Of a DNA stretch of 64,000 nt, positions 33,540 through 44,560 are shown in pieces. The first letter of the stretch is position 1. Each line of letters opens with the position of its first letter. The position numbers and the translations under genes were made by a program. The notes below the pieces were generated by a model. That model did no database searches. It was not told the DNA's origin and saw nothing but the letters and a program-made list of their open reading frames with translations. The stretch is from Toxonevra muliebris (lineage: Eukaryota > Arthropoda > Insecta > Diptera > Pallopteridae), in the NCBI GenBank assembly GCA_963691655.1, contig OY829329.1:22681883-22745882 (forward strand), written 5' to 3'.

Positions 33540-33954
33540 AACATCGGTTGTGGTTCTGGTGTTGTTGGGCCTAACACTCGAATCTCAATTCCACTGGGCA
33601 GTTGGCCAAGTGTTTTTCAAACCGAAATATACGCAATTGAGACATGAGCCAGAATTAACCTTAATAAAGGTCTAAAAGGTGCTAAGATTATAATTTTCTC
33701 TGGCAGTCAAGCGACTCTCAAGTCACTTTCATTGTGGAGCTTGTTTTGAAAGTTGTAGCAGTTTTCTTCCCATAACAAAGTCAGGCTTTGTTGGTTACCA
33801 GGTCATCAGTGACATTATTAGGTAATGTAGCTGGCGATAAACTTGCTATGCAAGGTTCAGCGGTTCTACACACACAGGCCGCCCCAATCCATTCTGTGGA
33901 ATTGGCTGGACTAGTTTCAAATCAATCATAGAGACTCAACTTAAATGGTCTAAA

Positions 33955-34869
33955 TCTAGCTACCGAAAAGACGGAGTTATTTCTCCCACTGGAAGTTGAG
34001 ATGCGAACATGTCACAACACTATAAGTACGAAAAACGCGGTAAATTATTAAGGAATAAAGCTTGACAACAAACTGTCGTATTGGGTGCAGATAAAGCACA
34101 CGGCGACCAAAGCAGCCCAGGCGACAACTTCACTCAGTAGGTTAATGACTAAAAGGAAGTTACGAATGTCGACAACAAATTCAGTTTTACTGTATTGATG
34201 TGAAATATGGGCTGACGCGTTAAAAGCGGGATATCAAAGGAAAGTCCTATCATCAATATAGCGGACTGCAGCACTTGGGATAGCCTCAGCATACCGCACA
34301 GTGTCGGCGGTTGCAATACTGATGATCACCGTAACGACACCCATTGGCATACTAGCGCATGAGCGTAAGAAAATATGGCAGCTGAAAAAGATAAACAACA
34401 ATATGAGGACAACGGCACAAGAAGTCAATTTAGACACCATGCAGCAATGGCAGGAACGGTGGAGCGCCGATACTCAAGGAAGGTGGGTAGCCAAGCTCAT
34501 CTCTGATTTGAGCCTTTGGCTAAATAGACGATTTGGCGAGGTCAACTATTATCTGACGCATTTTAGGGCTATTTGCAGCTGACAGCGTAATTAATACGAC
34601 GCTGAATAACGGAGAAAATTACGAAGACGAGCTAAGTAATAAGAAGCGAGACCAGGATGCAGGTATAATGACGAAAGTCGTGTAAGAACAAAACGGGATT
34701 CCACCCTGAAGTAATGTAGCAACGGTCCAAGGATGGAATTAAGTCTCTCGAGAAAGAAGAGGATTTTTTAGTGGGTGCAACTTCCACATACCAAAGCTGT
34801 AACGTCAAATTTGACGACGTGTTAGACACTTTTACTTTCTCAACCGCAAAAAAAAATTAGGGAAACGTG
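33955..34869 (+). pseudogene. R1-clade-like non-LTR fragment nested in the I/LOA-like remnant
   Basis: Conceptual pieces: TEKTELFLPLEVEMRTCH near 33965, then GIKLDNKLSYWVQIKHTATK with AAQATTSLSRLMTKRKLR near 34055-34160, then EIWADALKAGYQRKVLSSI with RTAALGIASAYRTVSAVAIL near 34205-34320, and RWVAKLISDLSLWLNRRFGE near 34480. A YGAPIWADAL-like motif with RxxLRxxxAYRTVS is typical of the R1 clade C-terminal region. A 3' untranslated part with AGTGGGTGCAACTTCC lies near 34770, before an A-run at 34848-34857. In-frame stops occur. Edges are set by where the host element's similarity stops. Confidence 0.72.
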
Positions 34870-35224
34870 GGCGAGGGAGGAATGACTATTTTATTGGCAT
34901 TCCGTTCCAGGCCTTAAACATGCTTAGAAGATTTTTCCTTCTTTCGCTCTCACTAAATCCCTGAACTTAAAGAAAACGAATCTCAGATTGCTAGTAGGCT
35001 TTCTATCTGGTCACTATGTGGCCAGATATCGCATAAGTAAATTAGGTCTGACACATGAGACAGAGTGTAGTCTATGTACGGAAGATGATGAGACGACATC
35101 TTACATTATTTGTGAATATCCAGCCTTGGCTCAACAAAGAAGAGGTATTTTTCGCAAACCGTCTCTATTAACGAACGAAATCAAAACCTCTTCCACCAGT
35201 GTTGATATTTTAGATGTAATCGTA

Positions 35225-36560
35225 CCTTTTTTGGCCCTTTTCCATCTTCAAGGTACTTTCGGCCCTACAGAAACATTTTAGGTACAATTTGTAATTTTTA
35301 CACTTGTGAAAGAAAATCGGACTGTATGTGTTCTTACTGCGGTATAACTTACAGCTGTGCCTAATTTGGAGCATCAGCGTTGTTTATCGGTAAAAATTTT
35401 CTGATAAAAATATATTTTGTACTACATTTTTTACTGAACATTTCCGCGTTTTTACAACTACTCAAAATGAAAACTAAACTTTAGCACCAAATATCTTTGC
35501 AATAATAGATAAATTTAGATTTATTTTTACATCATTATAAAGCCACATAAAATCTTGTTAAAATATCAATAATATTATGAAGAAAGAAATTCAGTTCTGA
35601 TTTTCTGTTAACTTTTAATATTACTAAGTGACAGTACGATGGTATAAAATTATGTTGTCAAAAGCTTCAGCATCCAAAATGGCCTCCTTTTTCTCTAAAA
35701 ATTTTAGTCTTCTATATTGAAAACAAGATTTTAACATCGTTCTGGAGTATTTTTTCCTAAACCATTATTCATCATTTTCCTTTATTCCATAATATGTGGG
35801 GAGCGTGTTCTCAAAAATGCCTTTTCAATCTGCCCTTGCATTACCGTTTGATGACGAGTCGGGGCTTAGTGGAGATCATTAGGAAACTTTTGCTTTATCA
35901 TTACCAACATATTTTAATACCATTTTAGAAATTTTGATGGGACATTGTGATCTGAGTTGATGAAAACTTTATCTATTCAGCTTTTCTCTTCAGGTAGTGG
36001 TACGTCTTTTGAAGGATTCAGCATTCCACTTGGTTTTCAGTGATATAATTTTGATTATACTTCCTATGTGTTAACATTCTGAAACGCTTTTCCTCTTTGA
36101 GATGTTTTAGAGGTCGGTAATGAGCCCATAATAAAAGAAAACTCTTCAAAAATCGTTCCCCATTTTCATATTATTTCATGAATTCGACTTTTTATTGCAT
36201 TACTTTAGAATTAAAACCGTTAAATTTTTGCATTATATTAAACAAAAAAACTCATGTTATTTCATTTTTAAAACTAAACAAAATTGAGAGTTCATAATTT
36301 TTGATACAATTGTCGCGGTTTTAACAATGGTACAGCTTTGTTTCATGCCTATGAAGAAATGCATATTGTTACGTCAAAACGCAGAAAATTTATCAAAAAA
36401 AAAAAAAAAATTGTACATAAAATGCGTCGTGTTAAAACAAATCGGAAAATGCCTCTTTTAGGTACAATCGGACTCAAAAAGGTACAATTTTTCTATAATT
36501 TAGAACCTTTCAAAAAAATTGAAATATCAAAATATATTTTATTTTAGCCTTCATTAGGAT
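35225..36560. mobile_element. Unidentified 1.3-kb insertion in the I/LOA-like remnant
   Basis: The host element's sequence is interrupted here: left similarity to the 13463-14276 copy ends near 35225 and right similarity returns near 36560. The insert contains several GGTACAAT words (near 35281, 36460 and 36480) and GTACC/GGTAC near its two edges, but no convincing inverted termini, target duplication or coding domain. The family is unknown. Confidence 0.55.
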
Positions 36561-36804
36561 AGCAGATCAACTTTTGTCTTTGGTACAAAAGATCTTTTAG
36601 GTTGCAGTGCCTGACTTTCAAATTGTCTCATCATCGTGAAATTTCTTCTTATTTGCTTCCTGGCTTTTTTTTTTTTTTTTTGAAACCACTTGTAAAAGAT
36701 CACAAATAATGGTACATTAACTCCATTTACAGTTGGCAATTCATGGAAATTTTACACTGGCACTGGATGACAGCTTGAGATGTCATCAAACTCCATTGAG
36801 AATA

Positions 36805-37276
36805 GGTCTGTTCACGTACAAAAAATTGTTAACAACTGTTAACAGTTTTCACTAGAAAAGTGTTTACGTACTCGAAAAACTTCCAATGAGAGAGAAAAAC
36901 GAGAGCGTAAGAGTGTGAGATAGAAAAAAGAAGTTGAAAGTTTCTGAAAGTAAAATTTTTAAAATTTTACGAAAAAAAAAACAACTGTCAAATATAAAAA
37001 TGTCAACAATAATTTTGGTTGTGTTAAATTTGTTGAAGTGAATTTGTGATTTTGAAAATGTAAATATTTGTGAATGCGAGTTGTACCACACGGAATTCTT
37101 TAAATTAATTAAATTATAAACTGCACAATATTTTTTCGCGCTGTTTAGTTGAAAGTTTTTAATAGTTTTCTGTTCACGTACTTTTGCTGATAGTTTCTCT
37201 TTGTGACAATTTTTTTCTCAATCTTTCTTTTTCTCTCTCCCTAAAAGTTTTTGATGGAAAATTACGTGAACAGAGC
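36805..37276. mobile_element. MITE with TCTGTTCACGTA ends, 472 bp
   Basis: The left terminus GGTCTGTTCACGTA matches the complement of the right terminus, GCTCTGTTCACGTA, and TA lies on both outer sides (36803-36804 and 37277-37278). A second TTACGTAC/CACGTAC block with GAGAGAG and TTTCTCTCT tracts recurs inside each end (near 36863 and 37165-37240). TA flanks suggest a Tc1/mariner-type origin, though other superfamilies are possible. No coding frame. Confidence 0.75.
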
Positions 37277-38109
37277 TAATGACATATCGAATTCCTTGCT
37301 GTTTTGGCGGTGAGTTCTTTGCTGGCCTTATTCATTAATTTTACCTTTTCTCGTCTCTATTGTTGCCGATCTTCCTGAAATTTTCAACGAAATGTCATAA
37401 CAAAAACTAATAAAATACCGCTAACATAGCAAATTTTTGTTATTCCCCTCGTAAGTATAGTAAGCTGACGCTTTGTATGCATTTTTTACGTGATATTTAA
37501 CACATAAACTTAACTTCCTACAAAATATCAAAGAAATATAAATATAAAACGAACCACTGTGCAATGTGACTAAACTACTCGACTCGATTCTCATCGTTGA
37601 AGAAAAGTCAAAAATAGGAGAATAACTAAAAAACCAAAAACAACAAAAGCAAAGAAAAAACCAATAATAATGTATGGTTATAAAAACTCCAAACGTTTTC
37701 TCATAAATTTCGTAGCCAAACTTACAGATTATCCGTATTTAGTTGTAACGGTTCTTAAAATGTTGTATTTCATTTTCTTTTTCAAATTTTTTTTTTTTTT
37801 TTTGGTTTTGCTTTATTTTTCATTTGTCGCTTCTGTGTAGAGAGAGCTTTACAATTGTGTTTTTTTGTTTTTAGTTTTATGTGAAATGTCTGTGTGTGTG
37901 TGTGTTTGAGTTCTATTTTTGGCACAAATAATGGCAATGCAAAGTGTTTTTCATATTTTGAAGTGTTAAGAAAAAGTGAATGATCGATTATAACTAGCAT
38001 CTCAGAAAAGAATACAAATGTGTGTGGCTCTAATGTGGAACAAAGGGCCACAAGAAAATGTCTCCATTCGGATTTATATTTCGCTTATATCTTGACTTCT
38101 ATTCGTTCT
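37277..38109. other. AT-rich spacer, no gene seen
   Basis: It contains a T run near 37789-37804 and a TG run near 37890-37905. No domain was recognised. Confidence 0.55.
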
Positions 38110-40041
38110 ATTATTATGGTACAACAACAGCCAAAAGACTTTTTGAAGAAACGGGGAAACCTAAACCTTGATTTTTCCAACATTATATCAATCCTACCTC
38201 TAACAATCTAGCGCTAACTTATAATAGCTGCTGAAACTGCAAACCTCTTTGCTGATTTTTTTGTCTCAAATTTTGATCCGTATGTGAATGTCGTTGATAA
38301 GTCTGTTTGTGCTAATATTGAATCATCTATTGATTTTGGCTCACTTACTCTTACTGATGAGGATGTCGTCAATGGCATATTAAAACTTAAATTATCTAAA
38401 AACTGCATGCCATCTCTGTCATCTCCAATCAAGTTAATCTTCAACAAATCTCTACACACGGGTGTATTTATTGATAAGTTTAAAGTTTCTTTTATTACCC
38501 CAATTCATAAAAGTGGCAATAAGAATGATGTCCTTAATTATAGACCAATCTCAAAGCTCTCAACAATTTCTAAACTTTTTGAGTGCGTAGTTAAGGATAA
38601 ATTATATTTTGCAATAAAGAATGTAATTAGTACTTGCCAGCATGGTTTTGTTGATGGTCGCTCTACAGTAACCAATTTAGCCGTCTTTTCTGATTACTGT
38701 ATTAAGTCATTTGATTTAGGTGTGCAAGTAGATACTGTGTACACCGATTTTTCTAAAGCATTTGACAAGGTTTGTCACAACATATTAATTGCAAAACTTG
38801 CTAGAATTGGTTTTCATTCTACTTTTCTTAACTGGATTAAATCCTACCTTAACAATCGATATTCTTGTGTACTGGTGGATAATGTTAAATCGTATTTTTT
38901 CAAAGCAACCTCTGGTGTCCCACAAGGTAGCATTTTGGGCCCTTTGCTTTTTAATTTATTTATCAATGATATTTCTCTATGTTTTATCAACACAAAATTT
39001 GTTTTGTATGCTGATGATTTAAAAATCTTCTTAAGAGTTAATAATGCTTTGGACATTTGTAGCCTACAGTCTGATCTTAACTATGTAGTTCTATGGTGTG
39101 ACAAAAATCTTCTATATCTCAATCTAAAAAAGTGCTTTTTTGTAACATTTTCTAAATCTAGGTATTCTCTTAATTCATCATATGCTAATTCGAAGTTGGC
39201 ATCACATAAGAAAGCTCTCGATTTGGGTGTTTTATTCGACTCACGGTTCACGTTTTTAGATCATTTAAACTACATTATTCGTAAATCTTGTTCTCTACTG
39301 GCTTTTGTGAGACGGAATAGTAAAATGTTTACTGATCCGTATACGCTAAAGCTTCTGTATACTACTTTTGTTCGTTCCAGGTTGGAATATGCCTCTTTTA
39401 TATGGAATCCATTTTATGCTACTCACATTAAAAGAATAGAACGGATACAAAAAAAATTTATTAATTTTGCTTTACGTTCACTTAATTTTTCTCAGCCTTT
39501 ACCCTCCTACAAAGCGTGTTGCTTACTTATAGATTTAAATTCTCTTGAGTGCAGAAGAACTGTGCAATCTTTGACCTTTATAACTGATATTATCAATGGT
39601 AAAATAAATTGTTCTGTTTTGCTAGAACGCATTGGTTTTAATGTTCTTTCAAGGAAATTGCGTCATGCTGACTTATTTAATGTTGGATTGCAAAGAACAA
39701 ACTATGCACTTAATGAGCCGATCACGAGAGCTCTTCTTGAATTTAATAGAATTAGTCTTACAAATATTTCTTTGGATATAACTTTAGCTAGAGAAACTTT
39801 TAAATCAATCCTATATTCTATTCTGAATTAATTTTATTAATTGAATTGTTAATTAAATCAAGGATTTTTTTATTTTTTATTTATTTATATGCATTCATGA
39901 GTTTATTGTTAAAATTGTTATACTTCTTATGTTGGTTTACATACATGAATACTTCTTTCTTTATTTTAAGTTTTTTTTATCTATTAGTCTGTAAGGATTT
40001 ATAATTCCATAGACTGAAATAAACTAAACTAAATTAAACTA
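38110..40041 (+). mobile_element. 5'-truncated CR1-like non-LTR retrotransposon
   Basis: The element begins in degraded sequence around 38110-38217 (frameshifts and a TAG/TAA pair at 38209-38217) and then has a long open reverse-transcriptase frame. The 3' untranslated region of about 200 bp ends in a short tandem tail, AATAAACTAAACTAAATTAA near 40018-40037. No poly(A) tract is present; microsatellite-type 3' tails are typical of CR1 and related clades. No endonuclease domain or first open frame remains. The clade within the CR1/Crack/Daphne group is not settled from motifs alone. Confidence 0.85.
38218..39831 (+). CDS. Reverse transcriptase of a CR1-like retrotransposon, open frame
   Basis: The frame is open for 537 codons after a stop at 38215-38217. 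No natural start is present because the element is 5' truncated, so the first residues (AAETANLFADFF) are internal. Numbering residues from codon 38284: NYRPIS at 85-90, palm motif A YTDFSKAFDKV with its aspartate at 155, SGVPQGS at 210-216 and the catalytic YADD at 242-245, followed by thumb and C-terminal domain to residue 515. The reverse transcriptase would copy the element's RNA at a nicked target. The GPDGIP-type loop expected near residues 38-45 reads KLSKNCMPSLSS, so a few codons appear lost. Otherwise it has no stops, indicating a young copy, but it lacks an endonuclease and cannot be autonomous. Confidence 0.9.
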   Translation, partial: LIIAAETANLFADFFVSNFDPYVNVVDKSVCANIESSIDFGSLTLTDEDVVNGILKLKLSKNCMPSLSSPIKLIFNKSLHTGVFIDKFKVSFITPIHKSGNKNDVLNYRPISKLSTISKLFECVVKDKLYFAIKNVISTCQHGFVDGRSTVTNLAVFSDYCIKSFDLGVQVDTVYTDFSKAFDKVCHNILIAKLARIGFHSTFLNWIKSYLNNRYSCVLVDNVKSYFFKATSGVPQGSILGPLLFNLFINDISLCFINTKFVLYADDLKIFLRVNNALDICSLQSDLNYVVLWCDKNLLYLNLKKCFFVTFSKSRYSLNSSYANSKLASHKKALDLGVLFDSRFTFLDHLNYIIRKSCSLLAFVRRNSKMFTDPYTLKLLYTTFVRSRLEYASFIWNPFYATHIKRIERIQKKFINFALRSLNFSQPLPSYKACCLLIDLNSLECRRTVQSLTFITDIINGKINCSVLLERIGFNVLSRKLRHADLFNVGLQRTNYALNEPITRALLEFNRISLTNISLDITLARETFKSILYSILN

Positions 40042-40049
40042 ATTTGTTG

Positions 40050-40560
40050 AAATTTTCAGAGGTACACTGGTGGGTAAAAATTGATAAATGAGAGAACAAT
40101 TTTGAGGCCCGACAAATTCCTAAGAATTTTGGCAAATCAAAAAGAAAAAGTGTTTAAAAGCTTCCACTCATTGCAATAAACATATAAAAATAAACTTTTT
40201 GAAATCAGATAATATTTAAACGAATAGGTCTGGAAAGTGCCAAAATTTTGATCATAAGCTTCGATTTTACAGAATTTTTTTTCCAAAAATTTCAATGTTT
40301 TTGAACATTTTGCAGGGCAAATAAATATTATCCAATTTGAAAAATTATTTTTTATATTATGTTTGTATTTATAAAGAACAATAACAGAGTTGGCAAATTT
40401 GACACAATTTTGGGGCAGAAAGATCCTTTAAAATGGAAACTTATGATCAAAACTCGGTACTTCCGAAACCCATGCGGGTCCTTTAGATATTTTCTGGTAT
40501 TTTTCTTATGTGTTCATTAAAAACTTTTCTACGCTTGTGTTTTTCGATTTGTCTATTTAT
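40050..40560 (+). repeat. Unclassified interspersed repeat, copy X
   Basis: Collinear in the same orientation with 54570-55095. Shared blocks include the TTTGTATTTATAAAGAACAA segment followed by ACAGAG near 40365, and a block running from AGATATTTTCTGG through AAAACTTTTCT to CTATTTATCG near 40485-40562. No termini could be defined. It starts directly after the tail of the CR1-like element. Confidence 0.55.
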
Positions 40561-40832
40561 CGTTGTTCAAAAAATATTCTCTCATTCACTAATTTTTCAC
40601 CGCTTGTATACGTTGGAAAAGAGATCGTCGTCATTCAAGCAGAAATCACTAAGTCCAAATTAATTTTTTTATTTAGATCTGTATTTTTGATGAGCCAATT
40701 AAAACTTATACTAATGTGTAACGTGTGAGGAATGAAATTTAGACAAATTAAGAATAGGTCGAAAAAAATACAAATGAAAAGTATTTGGAATTCTTTGACG
40801 TTTAATAAAATGTAAAAGAAATTGTTTCAAAA

Positions 40833-41029
40833 TATTAACGAACACAAGGCAGAAGTGAAACTTCTTGTGAACTAAACGAAACACAAGCAAATAACAAGCA
40901 AATGAAATTTTTCAATCGCTAAAATTTTTTACTTCATTGGTTTGTGTTTTTTAATTTAATTTGCTTATTATTTGCTTGTATTTCGTTTAGTGCACAAAAA
41001 GTTTCACTTCTGCCTTGTGTTCGTTAATA
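40833..41029. repeat. Near-perfect foldback, 197 bp
   Basis: The left arm begins TATTAACGAACACAAGGCAG and the right arm is its exact complement at the edge. The arms stay paired for about 85 bp with few mismatches (GTGAAACTTCTTGTGAACT against GTGAAACTTTTTGTGCACT). The loop is only about 20-30 bp. TTAA occurs at both edges inside the palindrome (40835-40838 and 41024-41027), so the element may be CGAACACAAGGC-ended with TTAA flanks. The superfamily is open. Confidence 0.85.
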
Positions 41030-44000
41030 CACAACCAATTTTTTTTTGGGATTAATGCTAGAACAAACAAAAATTACAACTCTGTACCGGTAATTTCGAT
41101 GACAATTGTAGACGAACTCTTTTTGTGTGCGACATCTTCATGTAATTCCTTGGGCATTTGTGCCATCTGTATGTAAAATGTATAACTGTCATAAACTTTA
41201 AGATGGCGACGCTACACATTGTTCTTACTGCCATAGGCGTGTCTGTGTGTGTAATTAATATGTTATATTGAATTAAAACTATTTATGAATCGTTTATTAT
41301 ATAGTTTGCTCGTGAATTCAGTTACGGGATATTGATATTTAGCCCCTCATGCACATTGCTCGACAAAATTATGTCGCATTGCAAACTTACGCGCGACGTC
41401 TCATCCGGTTGGTTTTACTCTAGGGACCAGAGAAAAGAAGTTTCATTTCAAAATACAGAAAAATAATTAAAAATCATTAAAATTTGGGTAAAGGATGACG
41501 AGCAGTGCTGCCGACGGCACTCCGATGGGAGTGTTCGTGCTTCGTTCAAATCTCAATCCTCCTGTCCTCCCCAATCGGAAAAAATCCTCCTATTTCATAT
41601 TCTTGAATTTTTCTGTTGCGTTATTTTCATTTCGTTTATGTCTGTGAAATATTTCTTACTAGGTGTTTTATTTGTCGCTGGATTACTGTCAAAATTCAAA
41701 AGTTCGCATTCCATTTCCAGAGGTTTTTGGTTATCTTTGTGTTAATGTTTGTAAGTTTTGACAATTGAAATCAATAGTAGAAAAACTATGTAAAAGTAAG
41801 TGCCTATTTAATAAATATCGATAAATTGCTTGCTGTTAACTTGCAACTGTTAATGCAGTAATGGTTGGTAGGGGAATGTTAAAAAAAAATTATGTATCCA
41901 ACTGGGTCCTTTCGATTGAGCTGGCTAAAAAATACCACAAATAACATCCTATGTTTTTATGTCCAGTTTTGTGAAGAGCGAAGAAATGTTAGTTTTAGTT
42001 TTCTTCCCCTTAAAATTTTCAAAACGACAGCACTGATGACGAGTCATACTTTGCACATGAAGTCAACGAATCGCAGCAGACATATTACTTATGCTCTCCC
42101 ATTGTGAAAATATCAAACAAGAACAAATATATATAAAAGACTAAGTTCCCAGCTAATTTTTTTTTTATGGTTGACAATTAGCGATCGTGGAATCAGTGAT
42201 CCCGTATTTTTAATAGATGATTTGGCGGTGAGTTGGCAGAATTACCAGGAAGGATGATTACCGATGCTTGGAGAGTTCATTCATAAATATTACCAATAAC
42301 ACAAAAAAACTTATTACTCAAACATGGCGCCTTCACATTATACAAACATAAATCCCAACGCTTCGAAATAAAATAGGTGTTGAAGAACTTAACCCGTTAA
42401 ATGCCCCAGAATTGAGTCCAACCAAAATTTTTTTTTCTAAACTAAAGAGGTCTAAAACAATGAATATTGATCAAAAAATGTAGATTGTTTAATTAAAAAA
42501 CAAATGAAAACCATAGATTCATTTTTGCACAATCTTGATCATCAACTTGAAAAACATGGTTTCGAGAAAAGCACGTTTAGAACCCAATAAAACTTGGTTA
42601 TCATAGAAGTTCAATCTAAAATAATATCTTCTAGATTAGGAATACACAGGGATCCCTTAAATTAAGTAATTTCTCCTTTATAGCTCAATAGCCCGCTGAG
42701 GGCTTATTCAAAGTATACTGTTTGGTCGTCTCCAACATTATCTCATTTCTCAAGCGAGAGATGATTCCACAGTATAAAAACTCTTTTTATTTAAAAATAA
42801 AATCGACCGCTATAAATTGTAATCTGTTGAGATTCTTTGACTGGTTTTATAACTGCAGGTTAGGGTACGCCTTAGTTATGTCTTGTTAGTTATATCTTTT
42901 TACATATTCCGGACTTTTTCTCCTCAAATTTCGATTCAATTGAATTACTTGTTCTCTGTAACTCTCAGTATTGATAGTCATCTCTCTCCTGGTGGCCTTG
43001 ATGGACTTGCCTTAACCCATACTTTTGGTCATGTAACAGTTCAATGAAAAAATAACTTTTTTTATCTTTCTTATTCTGTTTATGTACATAGCTTTAAAGG
43101 CCACCATTTCCTTCTTTCTGGAACACCTCCAACATGTCCTGTATCCATGTTAAGCGTGATATTGTGTTTTCTTCCTGCTGATATATTTGAAAAAAAATTC
43201 AACAAAACTGAGCAAACTACATTAGTCTAAGAGAGTTTTGGCTCTGGTTTGTGGTAGAACCGAGAATCGGTTTTCATCACTTCAGAAGAGGTACGACAGT
43301 TAATTCGTTGTTAGTGTGAGTTGCTGTTAGTTAATAACTTTCGAAAGAATATTAGATTGTTATTATATAGATGTTTGCTCTCCCTCTCCCCTGTGTTCCG
43401 AATATTATACATTCTTTAGGGGTGGAGAAGGGTGTTAAAAACTGACTTGACCAAAACCAGCATTTTTGCAGTTTTAATTAAGATTTCTCCTAACTTAGAA
43501 ATTTCGCTCCCAGATTTGGATTCAGCACATGAAATTATATTCGAAATTAGTTTTAATTACTCGGTACAACAGGAAAAAAAATCCCGTGTTGAAGGTTGAC
43601 GGTTTTTAATGTTTTTGGGGTCGCTAAACACGAAACTGAACTCAGGTTTTTCTGGTCAGGTTAGATTTCGGAGCTACAGCCATTTTAGACCACCTTGTTC
43701 CAGATTCCCCGCCAGTTGTTTAAGAAAATGTGAAAGGAGTAAAGAAAACGCATTACTGTCTTCAGCAAAAAAGTTTCTAATAAAAATTTAGGGCGGTCCC
43801 TGAACAATCGAACCACCCCCATTCCATTTGTTCCCCCTGCCCCCCTATTTTTATGTAGTACGTTCGACATTGGTGTGCAAAAATGATGAAGAAAGTTATA
43901 AAGAGTTTTCGAAAAATCATTACGTCACAATTGTAATTCCATATGTGTCAAACGTACTGCATTTGGTATACGCGACATCTTCACATTTTTGCTAATGAAA

Positions 44001-44556
44001 ACTCTGATAAAAAAAAAAAAACACTCAAACAATTATGCTAGAAAAAACTTATTAACGCTCTCTTTGTTGACCGCTGTGTGCTGTAGCACAACAACAAGGC
44101 GATTAGTTAATGCAGCAACCTAATAAGAATAGGTGTACTGCATGCAGTAAGGTTGACATATCTGGGTTAAAAAATGGATATATGTACAGAGTACCTGACG
44201 TGACCAGAAAAATTTATTTATGTATTCATGTTCAATACCAAACCTGGTGGAATTTTTAAAAGGTTCAAAACTGTTTTACAGTGTTACCAATCATCTTTTA
44301 AAATCCCTGATTTCTAATTTCGTAGGCCTGTATTACTAACCAATGGTTATAACCTTATTGCCTAATTACACCAGGGCTGAAGTTTAGATTAGTATTCAAG
44401 AAATAATCAGACAATAATGTGGTAGCAAAAAAAAAAAGGTGTTTAGAGATGAAAGTAATGCTACTTTAAAACTTAATCAAATATGACTAAAGTCACCTAC
44501 TTATAGATAACAATTAAACGGCATAAAATTTTTGAGGGATTACCAAATTCTGATAG
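41030..44556. other. AT-rich spacer, no gene seen
   Basis: No domain-bearing frame. CAGTGCTGCCGACGGCAC at about 41514 looks like a hAT terminus and TTAACCCGTTAAATGCCCC at 42390 like a piggyBac-type end, but I found no partner for either. A TTGAAAAACATGGTTTCGAG segment near 42548 resembles one near 56725 and may be a shared old repeat. Confidence 0.5.
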
Positions 44557-44560
44557 TTAA

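Larger units (their letters stand above)
33540..36616 (+). pseudogene. I/LOA-like non-LTR 3' end, second family copy, twice interrupted
   Basis: Collinear with 13463-14276 but starting further upstream. NIGCGSGVVGPNTRISIPLG leads to WPSVFQTEIYAIET near 33605 and an IIIFSGSQATLKSLSL-like piece near 33690. The sequence breaks near 33955 (R1-like insertion) and resumes near 34870 with LVGFLSGHYVARYRISKLGL and the knuckle CSLCTEDDETTSYIICEYPA near 35065. It breaks again near 35225 and resumes near 36560 with ACAAAAGATCTTTTAGGTTG, which matches 14210-14230 just before the 3' tail of the other copy. RNase H is frameshifted. The layers give a clear order: this element first, then two later insertions. 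Confidence 0.8.

Noticed and set aside
34234..34440. Minus-strand 68-codon frame
   Set aside because: Shadow of the plus-strand R1-like coding remnant.
41514..41540. hAT-like terminus CAGTGCTGCCGACGGCAC
   Set aside because: No matching right terminus or 8-bp duplication found downstream.
42390..42410. piggyBac-like end TTAACCCGTTAAATG
   Set aside because: No partner inverted end flanked by TTAA within several kilobases.
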